DNA from: Cercis canadensis
Taxonomy: Eukaryota; Streptophyta; Magnoliopsida; Fabales; Fabaceae
Direction: 5' to 3'
NCBI GenBank assembly: GCA_003255065.1
Contig: QAOA01007460.1
Location: forward strand, 124,001-188,000
DNA length: 64,000 nt
A program made the translations under genes and the position numbers. How positions within the stretch are numbered: the first letter of the stretch is position 1; the number at the start of each line of letters is the position of its first letter. Shown here in pieces: positions 46,590 to 56,110 of the stretch. The notes beneath the pieces are model-generated. The model was not told where the DNA came from and made no database searches. It saw only the letters and a program-made list of their open reading frames with translations.

Positions 46590-47029
46590 TGTTAATCTTG
46601 TGAGAGATCTTGATGATCTTGAACTGAGATGAACCTTGAGAAATTTCTATGTATGATGATGAAGATCGAAGATGTGAGCAGAAAGGTTCATGACAGAAGA
46701 AAACCAGAGACGAAAAGAAAGAAGAAGAAAAAGAGTTTCTAGAGAAGAAGATGGAGAGAATCTACAGATCAAGAAGTCATGATCTGAAAGTATATTTTCT
46801 GTATTATGTATATTAATATTACAGCAGTCAATATATACTAGAAGAATCTGAAAAATAACTAACTGCTTTAGCGTGCATTAGAAGCTAATCTAACTACACA
46901 GCTGTTTAATTAACTAACTTGATTAATGCTAACAGCTTTGACTTTAGTTGCTGAGGTGTCATTGTTGATGTGGCTGATACACGTGTCCTTGCTTAGCCTG
47001 CTGCATACTCCTCTAGTTTATGCTTAACA
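46590..47029 (-). repeat. Copia-3 5' LTR, 440 bp
   Basis: Paired with 41519-41957. It begins TGTTAATC and ends GCTTAACA on the + strand and abuts TSD CATTC at 47030-47034. Confidence 0.92.
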
Positions 47030-47109
47030 CATTCCACGTTGCACTCGGAAACCCACATAGTTGCCCTACATATAAGAAAAGCAAGAAAGATTCTAGCCAA
47101 TTATGATCG

Positions 47110-47157
47110 GGGAGAGAGAGAGAGAGGGGGGGAGGGAGGGAGAGAGAGAGAGAGAGA
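47110..47157 (+). repeat. (GA)n microsatellite in the DEFL intron
   Basis: Runs of GAGAGA with a GGGAGGGAGGG interruption. On the gene's strand this is a CT-rich tract close after the splice donor at 47162. Confidence 0.9.
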
Positions 47158-47276
47158 CTCACCGTGGGTGCAGGAAAGGAGAAGGGCAAAGTGGAGAAAG
47201 GCAAAGAAGGTGGACGATTTAAAAACAGATGCACCCATAGTTGGCTAGAAATTAGAGACAATTTGTTGATGGTCAA

Positions 47277-47289
47277 GCATATATATAGC
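47277..47289 (-). promoter_or_regulatory. TATA box of the two-domain DEFL gene
   Basis: GCTATATATATGC on the minus strand lies about 40 bp before the ATG at 47238. The same block with the same neighbours is kept upstream of DEFL pseudogene 2 (about 39915-39935), which supports it as a functional core promoter. Confidence 0.6.
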
Positions 47290-47634
47290 AAGAGCAATGG
47301 TGTTGCTTTTGATACCTAAGCAGCTATAGACATTAGGAAAATGGTTGCACTAGCTGATGAGGAATGAGGAGATCGATCTTATAGGTAACCCTTGCTCGTC
47401 CCAGGTTCTTGTTGTGTTCCATTACTCAGATCCGTATCATGCTGTAGCGGCTGCTGTCGCGAGCCTTCAGCCGGATCATAGAGCATAATCTTTAACTCAG
47501 CAAAGAGTACATATTATTCTTTTAATAAATAAACAATTACTGATAGATTTTTAATTATCATCCAAGTATAATTTTATATTTATTCTTTTATTTAATTTAA
47601 CACACAGAGTCTCTTATTTCTTTTAATTATATTT
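47290..47634. other. Upstream region of the two-domain DEFL gene
   Basis: The first 200 bp (to about 47490) resemble 39940-40180 upstream of DEFL pseudogene 2, including GATCCGTATCATGCTGT in both. Beyond that I see only AT-rich DNA. Confidence 0.6.
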
Positions 47635-47725
47635 AGAGTAAAACCCCTTTTTGGTCCCTGAAAAATACATTCACTGACAATGTCCATCGTTGAATTTTTC
47701 AGGGACCAAAAAGGGGTTTTACTCT
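47635..47725. mobile_element. 91-bp palindromic MITE
   Basis: Almost entirely two inverted arms of about 31 bp (AGAGTAAAACCCCTTTTTGG and its complement, continuing with TCCCTGAAAAAT) around a short centre. A 7-bp target duplication TATATTT is at 47628-47634 and 47726-47732. No coding capacity. Confidence 0.85.
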
Positions 47726-47981
47726 TATATTTATTCTAGAGGCTGTCCAAAAACAAACAACAAATGTTATGTAGCAAAAACACAAATAGTCTTCTCTATG
47801 TTTTTTTTCTTTTTGTGTAACTAAGTTTCTTTCCTAGGTAGGTTGTGCTCCTAGAATAGTGATTTACGTTGGGTCCAAGGAACGCTTGCACATTCCATTA
47901 TCACTTGAGCCAATATGCTTTAATATAATTGCCAATTTCTACGATCTTAATTTCTTAATCAAACATCATCAAAGAATCAGA

Positions 47982-48049
47982 CCACATAATTGAGGCAAAC
48001 AAAGTAATTTCACAGTTACCACTTGGCAATCCCAAAGCAGCAGACCTTT
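47982..48049 (+). repeat. Short duplicate holding an empty insertion site
   Basis: Nearly identical to 50276-50297 plus 50598-50647. Here the segment is uninterrupted across GCAAACAAAGTAATTTC, whereas the other copy carries a 300-bp insert at exactly this point. Confidence 0.85.
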
Positions 48050-48487
48050 TACATATGTGCAATGCAAGATCCAGAAACACAGCAAGTACAACCATTTTTC
48101 CAACTCTGCACCTTCTTCAACTGCTCGTCCAAGTTTCCAAAGCTTTACGTAGAGCCATTTTTCTCTTAGTAAAGTGTCCATGTATCTTTGTTTGTTATTC
48201 TCCTTTTGGTTGAAATAGTATTAAACGAAATAAATTTTCTTCTTGGGATGACCGATAATGAGAAATGCTAATTGCACATTTTTACTATTAAATTGCTGAG
48301 CATATTTAATATACAGATTCCATTTTTTTAGAATGAAAATTGGCTGTGCCTCCCAATTTGCATTTTACTTTCCCTGCTGCAATGCACCACCACAAGGATA
48401 GCAAAGAAAACAACATGATAAAAAGTAGAGACAATTAGATGTGGCTGTAATTGGAAAATCCTTAACAACAATGCCTCGCTTTAACCT
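48050..48487. other. Upstream region of DEFL pseudogene 4
   Basis: AT-rich DNA with no gene seen. It separates two divergently oriented DEFL loci and may hold promoter elements for the + strand one. Confidence 0.45.
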
Positions 48488-48497
48488 TATATATAAA
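48488..48497 (+). promoter_or_regulatory. TATA box of DEFL pseudogene 4
   Basis: TATATATAAA lies 55-64 bp before the ATG at 48552, a normal plant distance. Confidence 0.6.
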
Positions 48498-48551
48498 CCC
48501 AACCAAATACTTTCCTTCAGCACCACTAAGAGCCTTCAATTTCTAGGAAAC

Positions 48552-48842
48552 ATGTGAAGACTTTGTAAATCCTCCAGCTTCATTATTTCCTTTATCTACC
48601 TTTACATTCTCCTTCCCTCCACCAACGGTTAGACTCTCTCTTCTATATTGGTTAACAATCATAATCATATCAACCAGTATCATCTTTCTTTGTCTTTCTT
48701 AAAAAAAAAAAAAAATCTTTATATATATGCAGGGATACTAAATTTGGATCAAAATTGTCCTAAGCTTAGTGGACTATTTCATGGTGCTTGTTTTTTCCAT
48801 GAAGATTGCTTTCACATATGCACGCAACAGATGTTGATTTAG
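48552..48842 (+). pseudogene. Defensin-like pseudogene 4, divergent copy
   Basis: Exon 1 is 48552-48627, 76 nt, the same length as in the main DEFL gene. The codon after ATG is TGA; the rest (RLCKSSSFIISFIYLYILL) is a good signal peptide. The intron is 48628-48732 (GT to GCAG). Exon 2, 48733-48842, reads GILNLDQNCPKLSGLFHGAC, then F-F-H-E-D-C and F-H-I-C, the first four cysteines of the defensin pattern, and then stops at TAG. The other four cysteines are missing. It is dead unless translation starts elsewhere, and it is directly followed by an inverted copy of part of exon 2. Confidence 0.75.
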
Positions 48843-48879
48843 GACAAACAAGCACCATGAAATAGTCCACTAAGCTTAG
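48760..48879 (+). repeat. Perfect 34-bp inverted repeat made from DEFL exon sequence
   Basis: 48760-48793 and 48846-48879 are exact inverted copies (CTAAGCTTAGTGGACTATTT and on) with a 52-nt loop. The left arm is exon 2 of DEFL pseudogene 4, coding for the P-K-L-S-G-L-F-H-G-A-C region. A transcript through here would fold into a 34-bp hairpin. Whether it is processed into small RNA is not known. Confidence 0.9.
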
Positions 48880-50275
48880 TCACATAGTCGTCTGCTATCC
48901 GGAATGTCCTTAATTATAGTTGTTGACTTTTCTATGTTTTTATAAGTTGTAAGCAAAACAATAAAGATTTATAGCTTTCAATCTGAATTTCTATCTTTTA
49001 TAAGATTAACAATTTAAATATTTAGATCATACGATTTTGGGGATCAAATTAAATTTAGGACATGGCTGCAGGTGAATTTTATTAAGCAAAGATGCACATA
49101 TGACAACATCTGTTAAATACATAATAAACTAATGGGAATGGACAAGATATGGCCTTTCTTTTGTATTACATATGCACAGTAGATTTGTAGTTTTTTTATT
49201 AGCACATCACCTTTCACTTTTCATGTCAATCTCCAGTTCAGTGGACAAATTAATAGCATACTTGAAAGATCATCTCTATTTAAGCTTTTTTAAAAAACTA
49301 AGTATATATCTAAATCTCCGCAAAGGACAAATCTAAGAAATTAAATGAAACCCCTCAATTTGATATTAAAAAACTGCATGTTTTTGTAAAATTTTAGTGC
49401 TAGACCATCTACTTTTCGGAATATCCTTATACGTATTGATTTTCTATGCTTTTTGGACTGCAAATTAAATGTGGTCATAGAATATCAAATAAATAAATTT
49501 ATTGTGCAGAAGCTATATACACAATAGCAGAGAAATGAATTGATGTCTTCACAAGATTTCAATATGGTTTCCTTGGGCGTAGCTTCTTTTTTCTTCAATT
49601 TTTCTTCTAAGAAATGATTACAAATAGGATTGAAAAAATGAATTTGTATGGAGAAATTAAGAAGTATAACACAAGAAAATATTTATGCATTAAGACACAA
49701 TTAAGACCTTTTAAAATCTACTAAATCTTATGCATACAATATATATTTCTTGTAACCCTAACAATTAGATCAACAATTGAGACAAATAAGAAATCCTACT
49801 CTTAAAACTAAATGCATAATAAATTTAGTCTTATATAATGCGTGTATGTAACGTTAATAGGTTGATTCAAACATTACACTCAAAATGACAAGTTGTAATT
49901 CCTTTTATGCCAATTAACCCAGGTAGTTCTGGTAGAATTTGTGTTAGATAATGATCCTTGATTAAATAAATGGTAGATTGTCAATGATTGCAGTAGTTGA
50001 ATATTTTCTAGTATGATAAATTCATATAAGAGTATAAACTAGCTAGCATTTTGTTCTATGATAGCAATAGAGTAAAGATACATAGTTTGTCATAACTTGT
50101 GTATATACTTTTTGCACAAGTCAATAACATTATATTTCATTTTGCATTAGAATACTAATGGTCAAACTGCTCAGTTTATGCCATGCTTTCAGTTTGTTTT
50201 CTTTTGAAAAAAATTTCCTTGATCATATCGAGACGTGTGACTGGATTGGAAATATCAATTATCAAGTTTCTTAAT
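48880..50275. other. Non-coding AT-rich stretch
   Basis: About 1.4 kb with no gene, repeat or element that I recognise. Confidence 0.4.
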
Positions 50276-50297
50276 CACATAATTGAGGCAAACAAAG

Positions 50298-50597
50298 TGT
50301 AGATACCCAATATTTCGGCCCGTAAAGTTTTAAGCCCATTATCACCAAGCCCATAACTGAACCCATTCCCTAGATCCTTTAAACCTGGGAATCTCCCTAT
50401 AAATAAGCACAAACAAGAAGTAAAAGGGATGGCTTTTTAACAAGACAAAAAAGATATATAAAAGCTCCCATTTCATATTAGATTTATCATTAACTTCAGC
50501 ATCGAAACTCGGGCATGCACCCGACCTTGGCCATATACCTTTTCAAGTGACCTCACCCAATCCATTTCAGTCCTTTGGACCAAATCAGGCATTGTCA
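50298..50597. mobile_element. 300-bp solo LTR (TG...CA) with target duplication
   Basis: It begins TGTAGATACCC and ends GCATTGTCA. Exact 5-bp target duplication CAAAG is at 50293-50297 and 50598-50602. The TGTAGATACCC start is common in plant Gypsy LTRs (knowledge, not a search result). The uninterrupted homologous site is at 47982-48049, with the junction at 48000-48004. A GGCCCG block lies near the start. No internal region is present. Confidence 0.85.
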
Positions 50598-50941
50598 CAA
50601 AGTAATTTCACAGTTACCACTTGGCAATCCCAAAGCAGCTGACCTTTGCTATTGGAAACAAGCAGTGTGTTGCTATTGGATCCAATACATGCCTCCACTC
50701 ACAACATTTTTAGTTATAACTTTACTACAAACGTACATATATTTAGAGTTATTATGTGGTACATTCGGCAATGAAAAGTAAAATATTTACACAAGTGGCT
50801 GAAATTCTATTGTTGAATTTATTACAAGCCAAATTTTAGACATCAATATATTCTTAACTTATTTATGTATCTTAATTTAAGATATTTTTATATTCTAAAA
50901 TATATTTTTCATACAAAAATCATAAGAACATAATAAAATGA
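50598..50941. other. Short non-coding stretch
   Basis: Contains the right half of the segment duplicated from 47982-48049, then AT-rich DNA without recognisable features. Confidence 0.45.
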
Positions 50942-51493
50942 AGGCTTAATTGCAATTTTGGTCCCCCTATTTTAACCACTTGAACGTTTTGGTCCTCCTT
51001 CTTTAAAAATGAATTATTGAGTCCCTCTATATTCATAAAATATACAAGTTTAGTCCATTTATCTTTAAGTCAAAATTCGTAAGTTTATTTCAAGGTGTAA
51101 AGTTCTCTGATTCATAATCTCGCCATTCAGATTGAAGAGCTACGTCTTATGAATCTTGTCATTAAATTTCAGCTCGATCTAACGGTGAATAAGTCTAAAT
51201 TTTTGGTTAGATGAAAACTTATGATTTTGGTATTTTAGGTTGAGTTTCACCGTTAGATCGAGCTCAAATTTAGTGAGAAGGTTCACAAGATGTAGCCCTT
51301 CAATCTGACCAGTGGGATTATGAATCAAAGAATTTTACACCTTCAAATAAACTTAAGAATTTTAACTTAAAGATAAATGGACTAAACTTGTACATTTTAT
51401 GAATATAGAGGGACTCAAGAGTTCATTTTTAAAGAAGGGGGACCAAAACGTTCAAGTGGTTAAAATAGAGGAACCAAAATTACAATTAAGCCT
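50942..51493. mobile_element. 552-bp foldback MITE
   Basis: The element is one long imperfect palindrome. The left arm begins AGGCTTAATTGCAATTTTGG and the right arm ends with its near complement. The arms extend about 180 bp each with scattered mismatches, then a centre of weaker symmetry around AGATCGAGCTC-like motifs. Exact 7-bp target duplication AAAATGA is at 50935-50941 and 51494-51500. No coding capacity. Confidence 0.88.
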
Positions 51494-51500
51494 AAAATGA

Positions 51501-52179
51501 GCGGTCATGATTTATTCTAAATATGAATTCTAATTTGATAACTTTTTATTGTGTTTTGTTGAAGTCAATCTTAGATAAACTATCTAATAATGCTTGGATA
51601 ATCATTAAGATGATGTTTATGAAGTGTTTATTACAAAAAATGTGTAAATCAAGTCTCTTGTGAAAATTTTAGACTCTACCAATAATGTAGCAAATATAAA
51701 TTCATATACTTAAGGTAATCTAGCCTACAGCTCTAGATTTTTGTAGTGCCTTATTTAATAATCAGACATGTAATTTATAATTTACAATATTTGAATCTCA
51801 ATATACATGTAAGTAATATTGGGTAATTAACTTTTGTTTTACATACAAAATATTTTTATTGTTAATTAAATAGCTTGGTGCGTTGGATAAAATTAGAAGC
51901 AAGAGTTGAAAAAGTAATGAAAATTCGATGTAAAGCAATGTCAAAGTATAAAGGTAAAATTTAACTTAATTCATATAAATCATGTTCTGCGATTTCCAGA
52001 TAAAAGCAAGGATGTTCTGGCAGATAAGCAAGGCTTTCTGATGCTGCCGAACACAGCATGATATGGATACCAAAGAAACAAGTGTTGCAAATTTCCAAGG
52101 CATGCAAACGAAACCAGCTGTATGATCAAACAGTTTGTAACCAAGTGGTACTGAAGTCATCTTCAAAGTATATGAGATC
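51501..52179. other. Non-coding or unrecognised, left of the Gypsy LTR
   Basis: Minus-strand 52166-51966 keeps a 66-codon frame (MKMTSVPLGYKLFDHTAGFV onward) that I do not recognise. In another frame the same stretch gives LPEHPCFYLEIAEHDLYEL. Either could be a host exon fragment or chance. No other feature. Confidence 0.3.
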
Positions 52180-54784
52180 TATCACAACGTACCCGGAGAT
52201 CGCTATAACGCGGATGGCTTAAATAAGAGAGATTTAGTTTTCGAAATAAAAATTCTGGAGTCGCCACCAATTGTATTAAAAATCTGGGGAACAATTGAAA
52301 AACACCCTTTAATTTCTAAAAAAATATGTCTGCCAACCAGAGAGGGTTCGGGAGTCTAATTGTGTATAGGGAAGGTGTTAGGCACCCTACAACACCCATT
52401 TAAATGATGATTACTTAAAATTAATTGTGCAAATTAAATCATGGCCTAATTGTATTTATTTTATCCCTAAAAGAAAAATAGGTGATTATTTAAAACAGGA
52501 CTTGATTTGTCACCCTCGAATGCCTACGTACCCTAATTAGGGATCAAAGTCTGCGTAGTTCGCAATGATTCAAAAGAAATTTTCATTTATTATTATTTTT
52601 TTTATCTTTTCAAAAAATGAAATTAAAAGAGATTCAAAATTTTCAAATTAAAATTGTGCTATGAATGAAACTAATCGCGTCCTAATCCTTCCACTTTGTT
52701 CCCACACTTCTCGGTTCCTAAAGCGACGCTTATCCTTACCTCGGGCAGATAGGAGAGCCACCCCTATGGGGGTAAGTCGCTCTTATCCCTCCCTTGACAA
52801 GTAAGGGGCCTATGGATGCTATTCGCACAAAATTAACTAAATAAATGTAAAATGCATGATATGTAAGCCCATTTCGTGGGTCTAGTTTAGTTTAGAATAG
52901 GAACCAGCTCGACAAATCAGAGGAAATAAACTAGTCCATTTCATGGGCCGAGTCCAGTCCATACAAAAAAATAGCTTAGCACATCAAGAACAGCGGACTA
53001 AATAGAACCTCAGCCAATCAATAAAAAAAATGAAAAATTATGAAGATTTCTCAAATTGAAGATATACATCTTATGGTTTTAAAAAAACAAGAAACACCTA
53101 AATCGGGGCTCTATAGCTCCAGAAAGATTTAAAAGACTATATACTGTCGTAGAAAATCAACTAGCTTAACAATACAGAAAACAACAAAATTTTAAATGTA
53201 AACTGAGTATAAAGTAGACGTAAAAAAAAATATAAAAATTATATATATTTGAGCCACACATCTTATGATTCTAATGAGACTAACATAACTTAATTTGAGA
53301 CTGTATACCTCTAAAAAGAAATAAAAGATTGCACACTGTCGGAGAAAACTAACAGGCTTGACAGGACAGAGAAACAGCCAACTTTAAATCAAAACCGAGA
53401 GCAAGGGAGACATGAAAAAAATCTGAAAATAATATATATTGAAACTACACCTCTTGCGGTTCTAATGAGATCAAGATCACTTAAGTTGGAGCCGTATATC
53501 TCAAGAAATAAATAAAACATTGCACACTGTCGGAGAAAACCAACAGGCTTGACAGGACAGAGAAACAGCCAACTTTAAATCAAAACTGAGAGTAGGGGGG
53601 ACATGTAAAAAATCTGAAAATAATATATATTAAAACCACACATCTTACAGTTATAATGAGACCAACATCAATTAATTTGAAATCGTATAAAGCCAAAAAG
53701 AAATAAAAGATTGTATACTGCCAGAGAAAACCAAAGGCTTGACGGGACAAAGAAACAGCCAACTTTAAATCAAAACAGAGAGCAAGGGAGACATGAAAAA
53801 AATCTGAAAATAAAATGTATTGAAACTAAACCTCTTGTGGTTCTAAATATCACTTAATTTGGAGCCATATATCTCCATAAATAAATAAAATATTGAACAC
53901 TGTTGGAGAAAACCAACAGGCTTAACTGGACAGAGAAACAGCCAACTTTAAACCAAAACCGAGAGCAGGGGGACATGAAAATAATATATATTAAAACCAC
54001 ACATCTTACAGTTATAATGAGACTAACATCAATTAATTTGGAATCATATAACTCCAGAAAGAAATAAAAGATTGTACACTGCTAGGGAAAACCAAAGGCT
54101 TGACAGGGCAGAAAAACAGCCAAACTTAAATCAAAACTGGGAGCAAAGGAGACATTCAAAAAATCTGAAACTAATATATATTAAAAACACACCTCTTACA
54201 GTTCTAATGAGATGAACATAAATTAATTTGGAGACTGAAGCTTTGTCTAGAAAAATAAAACCAACTACTGCCAGAGCTGCCTAAAAGCTGCGAAAATGAA
54301 GAAATCTTACCTTGGTTCTCTTTCTCTTTGCCCTCTCTTCTTCCTTGCTTCGGTTACGTTCTCTCTATTGCTCTTTTTCTATGTATTGCTGTTGGTATTT
54401 GTTTCAGCCCTTGCCTCTTGCTTTTATACTACTCACCTTGTACCTAAGTCCTTCACATCTCTCTCACTATTTGTGTTAACCCCCATCTCTTTCTCTCTTT
54501 AAAACACTTATCCTCTATCCCTTTTTTGGTGTTTCAATTGCACACAATCTCTATCTCTCTCTTTTGTTTTTAACTTACTTATGACTCTTATTTCCTTTTA
54601 TTAAAATAAAAAAAATGAAACCCATGCACATGAATCCCACTAAGTCTCTTTCTCTATTTTTTTATTTTTCTAAATCATTTATCCCTCTCTCTTTTGTTAC
54701 CTCACGTATCTATCACTAGCATGTTAGTTTATCTTCCTTTTTTATTATTACATTTTTTTTATTGGACGGAAATAGGTGTCCACA
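52180..54784 (-). repeat. Gypsy (Tat/Ogre-like) LTR 1, 2.6 kb
   Basis: On the minus strand it starts TGTGGACACCTATTT and ends near GTTGTGATA. It is preceded on the inner side by a polypurine tract (AAAGAGGGGCAAA, 54785-54800), so it is a 3' LTR. The inner-end block with GGAGTCGCCACC and GGGAAGGTGTTAGGCACC (+ strand) is a well-known conserved signature of Ogre-like elements; it also appears in LTR 2. The interior holds about six tandem units of some 190 bp. The TG/CA ends are partly mutated. Confidence 0.75.
53080..54290. repeat. About 190-bp tandem module in LTR 1
   Basis: Roughly six units marked by GACAGGACAGAGAAACAGCC or a close variant near 53168, 53360, 53551, 53741, 53924 and 54102. 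Spacing is 178-192 bp. Each unit also contains TTCTAATGAGA and a CACTGTCGGAGAAAA-like block. Confidence 0.85.
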
Positions 54785-54924
54785 GTTTGCCCCTCTTTAC
54801 ATGTTTCCTATTAGAATGACGTGTGAAGCTCTCTTTTATCGCATAGGAAACATGTAAAGATAATGGACACATATTTCGTCCGGTACTCAAGGCAGAGGTT
54901 GAAATGTCAACACAAAATGACGTA
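54785..54924 (-). other. Polypurine tract and end of Gypsy internal region
   Basis: The minus strand reads ACATGTAAAGAGGGGCAAAC immediately before LTR 1. The same tract stands at 62326-62345 before LTR 2. No coding. Confidence 0.75.
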
Positions 54925-55470
54925 AATCATAAAGGCGAAAATATAATGACAAAAAAAAGTGTAATATCGAGAAATGAGAATGACATGAAATTATAATGGC
55001 ACAACATGTAATAGTAAGAAAAATTAATGGTACAACATGTAATGGCGAGGAAATTAATGGCACAAAATGTAATGATAGAGAAATTAATGATATGAAATGT
55101 AATTACTGAGAATTCAATGACATAAGTATGTAATGACGAGAAAATTAATGGCACAAAATATAACAGCGAGAAAATTAATGGGTCAAAAAACATAATAGCT
55201 AGAAAGTTAATGACATGAAATGTGATGGCGAGAAAATTAATGTCACGAAAAGTAATAGTAGAGAAATTAATGGCATAAAATGTAATAGCAAGAAAATTAA
55301 TGACATACAAATGTAATGGCGAGAAAATTAATAGCATAAAACATAATGGCTATGAAGTTAATGATGTGAAATGTAATGGCGAGAAAATTAATGGCACAAA
55401 ATAATGACAGAGAATTAATGGCAGAAAACATAATGGCTAGAAAATTAATGGCGTAAAAATGTAATGACAT
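54925..55470. repeat. Minisatellite, 30-31 bp period
   Basis: About 17 units of the type GCGAGAAAATTAATGGCA plus CAAAATGTAATG, for example with starts at 55021, 55051, 55081 and 55111. It lies in the 3' UTR of the Gypsy element, where Ogre-like elements often carry variable tandem repeats. Confidence 0.88.
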
Positions 55471-55499
55471 GAAATTTTAAAAACTTTTACGGACTGTCA

Positions 55500-56110
55500 A
55501 AGCTTGATTAAACTGTCAAGTAAATGCAATCTGAAAATCTCAACTGGACTGTCGAGTCGAAATTGAAATTGGAAGGAAATTTTAAAATTTCTGATGGACC
55601 GTCAGACCTTGATCAAGCTATCAAGTAAATGCCAGTGAAAACCTCGATCGAACTGTTGAGTGATAAAACTCTGACGGAACAGTTAGACCTTGACCGAACT
55701 GTCAAATAAATACAAGTGAAAACCTCGATTGAATTGTCGAGTGACAAAATAGAAATTGGAAGGAAATTTTAAAATTTTTGACGGACCGTCAGTCCTTAAC
55801 CAAACTATCAAGTAAATGCGAATGAAAGCCTCAACTGGACTGTTGAGTGATAAAACTCTGACGGACAGTCAGACCTTGACCGAACTATTAAGCAAATGCG
55901 AATGAAAACCTTAACTGGACTGTCGAGTGATAAAACTCTGATGGACAGTCAGACCTTGGCTGAACTATCAAGTAAATGCGAATGAAAACTTCGACCGAAC
56001 TATCGAGTGACAAAATTGAAATTGGAAGGAAATTTTAAAACTTATGATGGACCGTCAGACCTTGACCGAATTGTCAAGTAAATGCAAAATAGAAATATCA
56101 ACTGGACTGT
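55500..56110. repeat. Minisatellite, about 80-108 bp period
   Basis: At least six units contain CAGACCTTGACCGAACT or a variant (near 55604, 55685, 55791, 55870, 55949 and 56057), with intervening AAGTAAATGCGAATGAAAACC. The spacing alternates, so two sub-types of unit may exist. Confidence 0.85.

Larger units (their letters stand above)
41519..47029 (-). mobile_element. Copia-3: complete Copia element in the DEFL gene
   Basis: An exact 5-bp target duplication, CATTC, is at 41514-41518 and 47030-47034. Both LTRs are present (41519-41957 and 46590-47029), beginning TGTTAA and ending TTAACA, and differ at roughly a dozen positions by eye. Primer-binding site, gag, protease, integrase, RT, RNase H and polypurine tract (CTTGAGTTTGAGGGGG on the minus strand, directly before the left LTR) are in the expected order. 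It lies in the same orientation as the gene it interrupts. A further insertion occupies 44751-45217. Confidence 0.93.
41260..47238 (-). pseudogene. Two-domain defensin-like gene disrupted by Copia-3
   Basis: Exon 1 is 47238-47163, 76 nt: MGASVFKSS, then a hydrophobic stretch (FFAFLHFALLLS) of a secretory signal. The intron is 47162-47066 (GTGAGT to TAG) and carries a pyrimidine-rich microsatellite. Exon 2 begins at 47065, is cut at 47030 by Copia-3 and resumes at 41518, ending TAA at 41260-41262. Allowing for one copy of the CATTC target duplication, the original frame is open for 121 codons. It would hold two successive defensin-like domains, each with eight cysteines in the order C, C, C-x3-C, C, C-x-C, C. 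Both share a C-KEKE motif after the fourth cysteine. Plant defensin-like proteins are secreted and act in defence or signalling; two domains in one chain are uncommon. With the insert present, no full product is expected. Confidence 0.85.

Noticed and set aside
54296-54502. Hydrophobic 68-codon + frame in LTR 1 and a similar one at 61686-61886 in LTR 2
   Set aside because: T/CT-rich LTR sequence gives Leu/Phe/Ser-rich frames by composition; the two are not clearly homologous and lie opposite to the element.
53080-56110. CRISPR-like arrays
   Set aside because: Repeats are contiguous tandem units without unique spacers, in eukaryotic LTR-element DNA.
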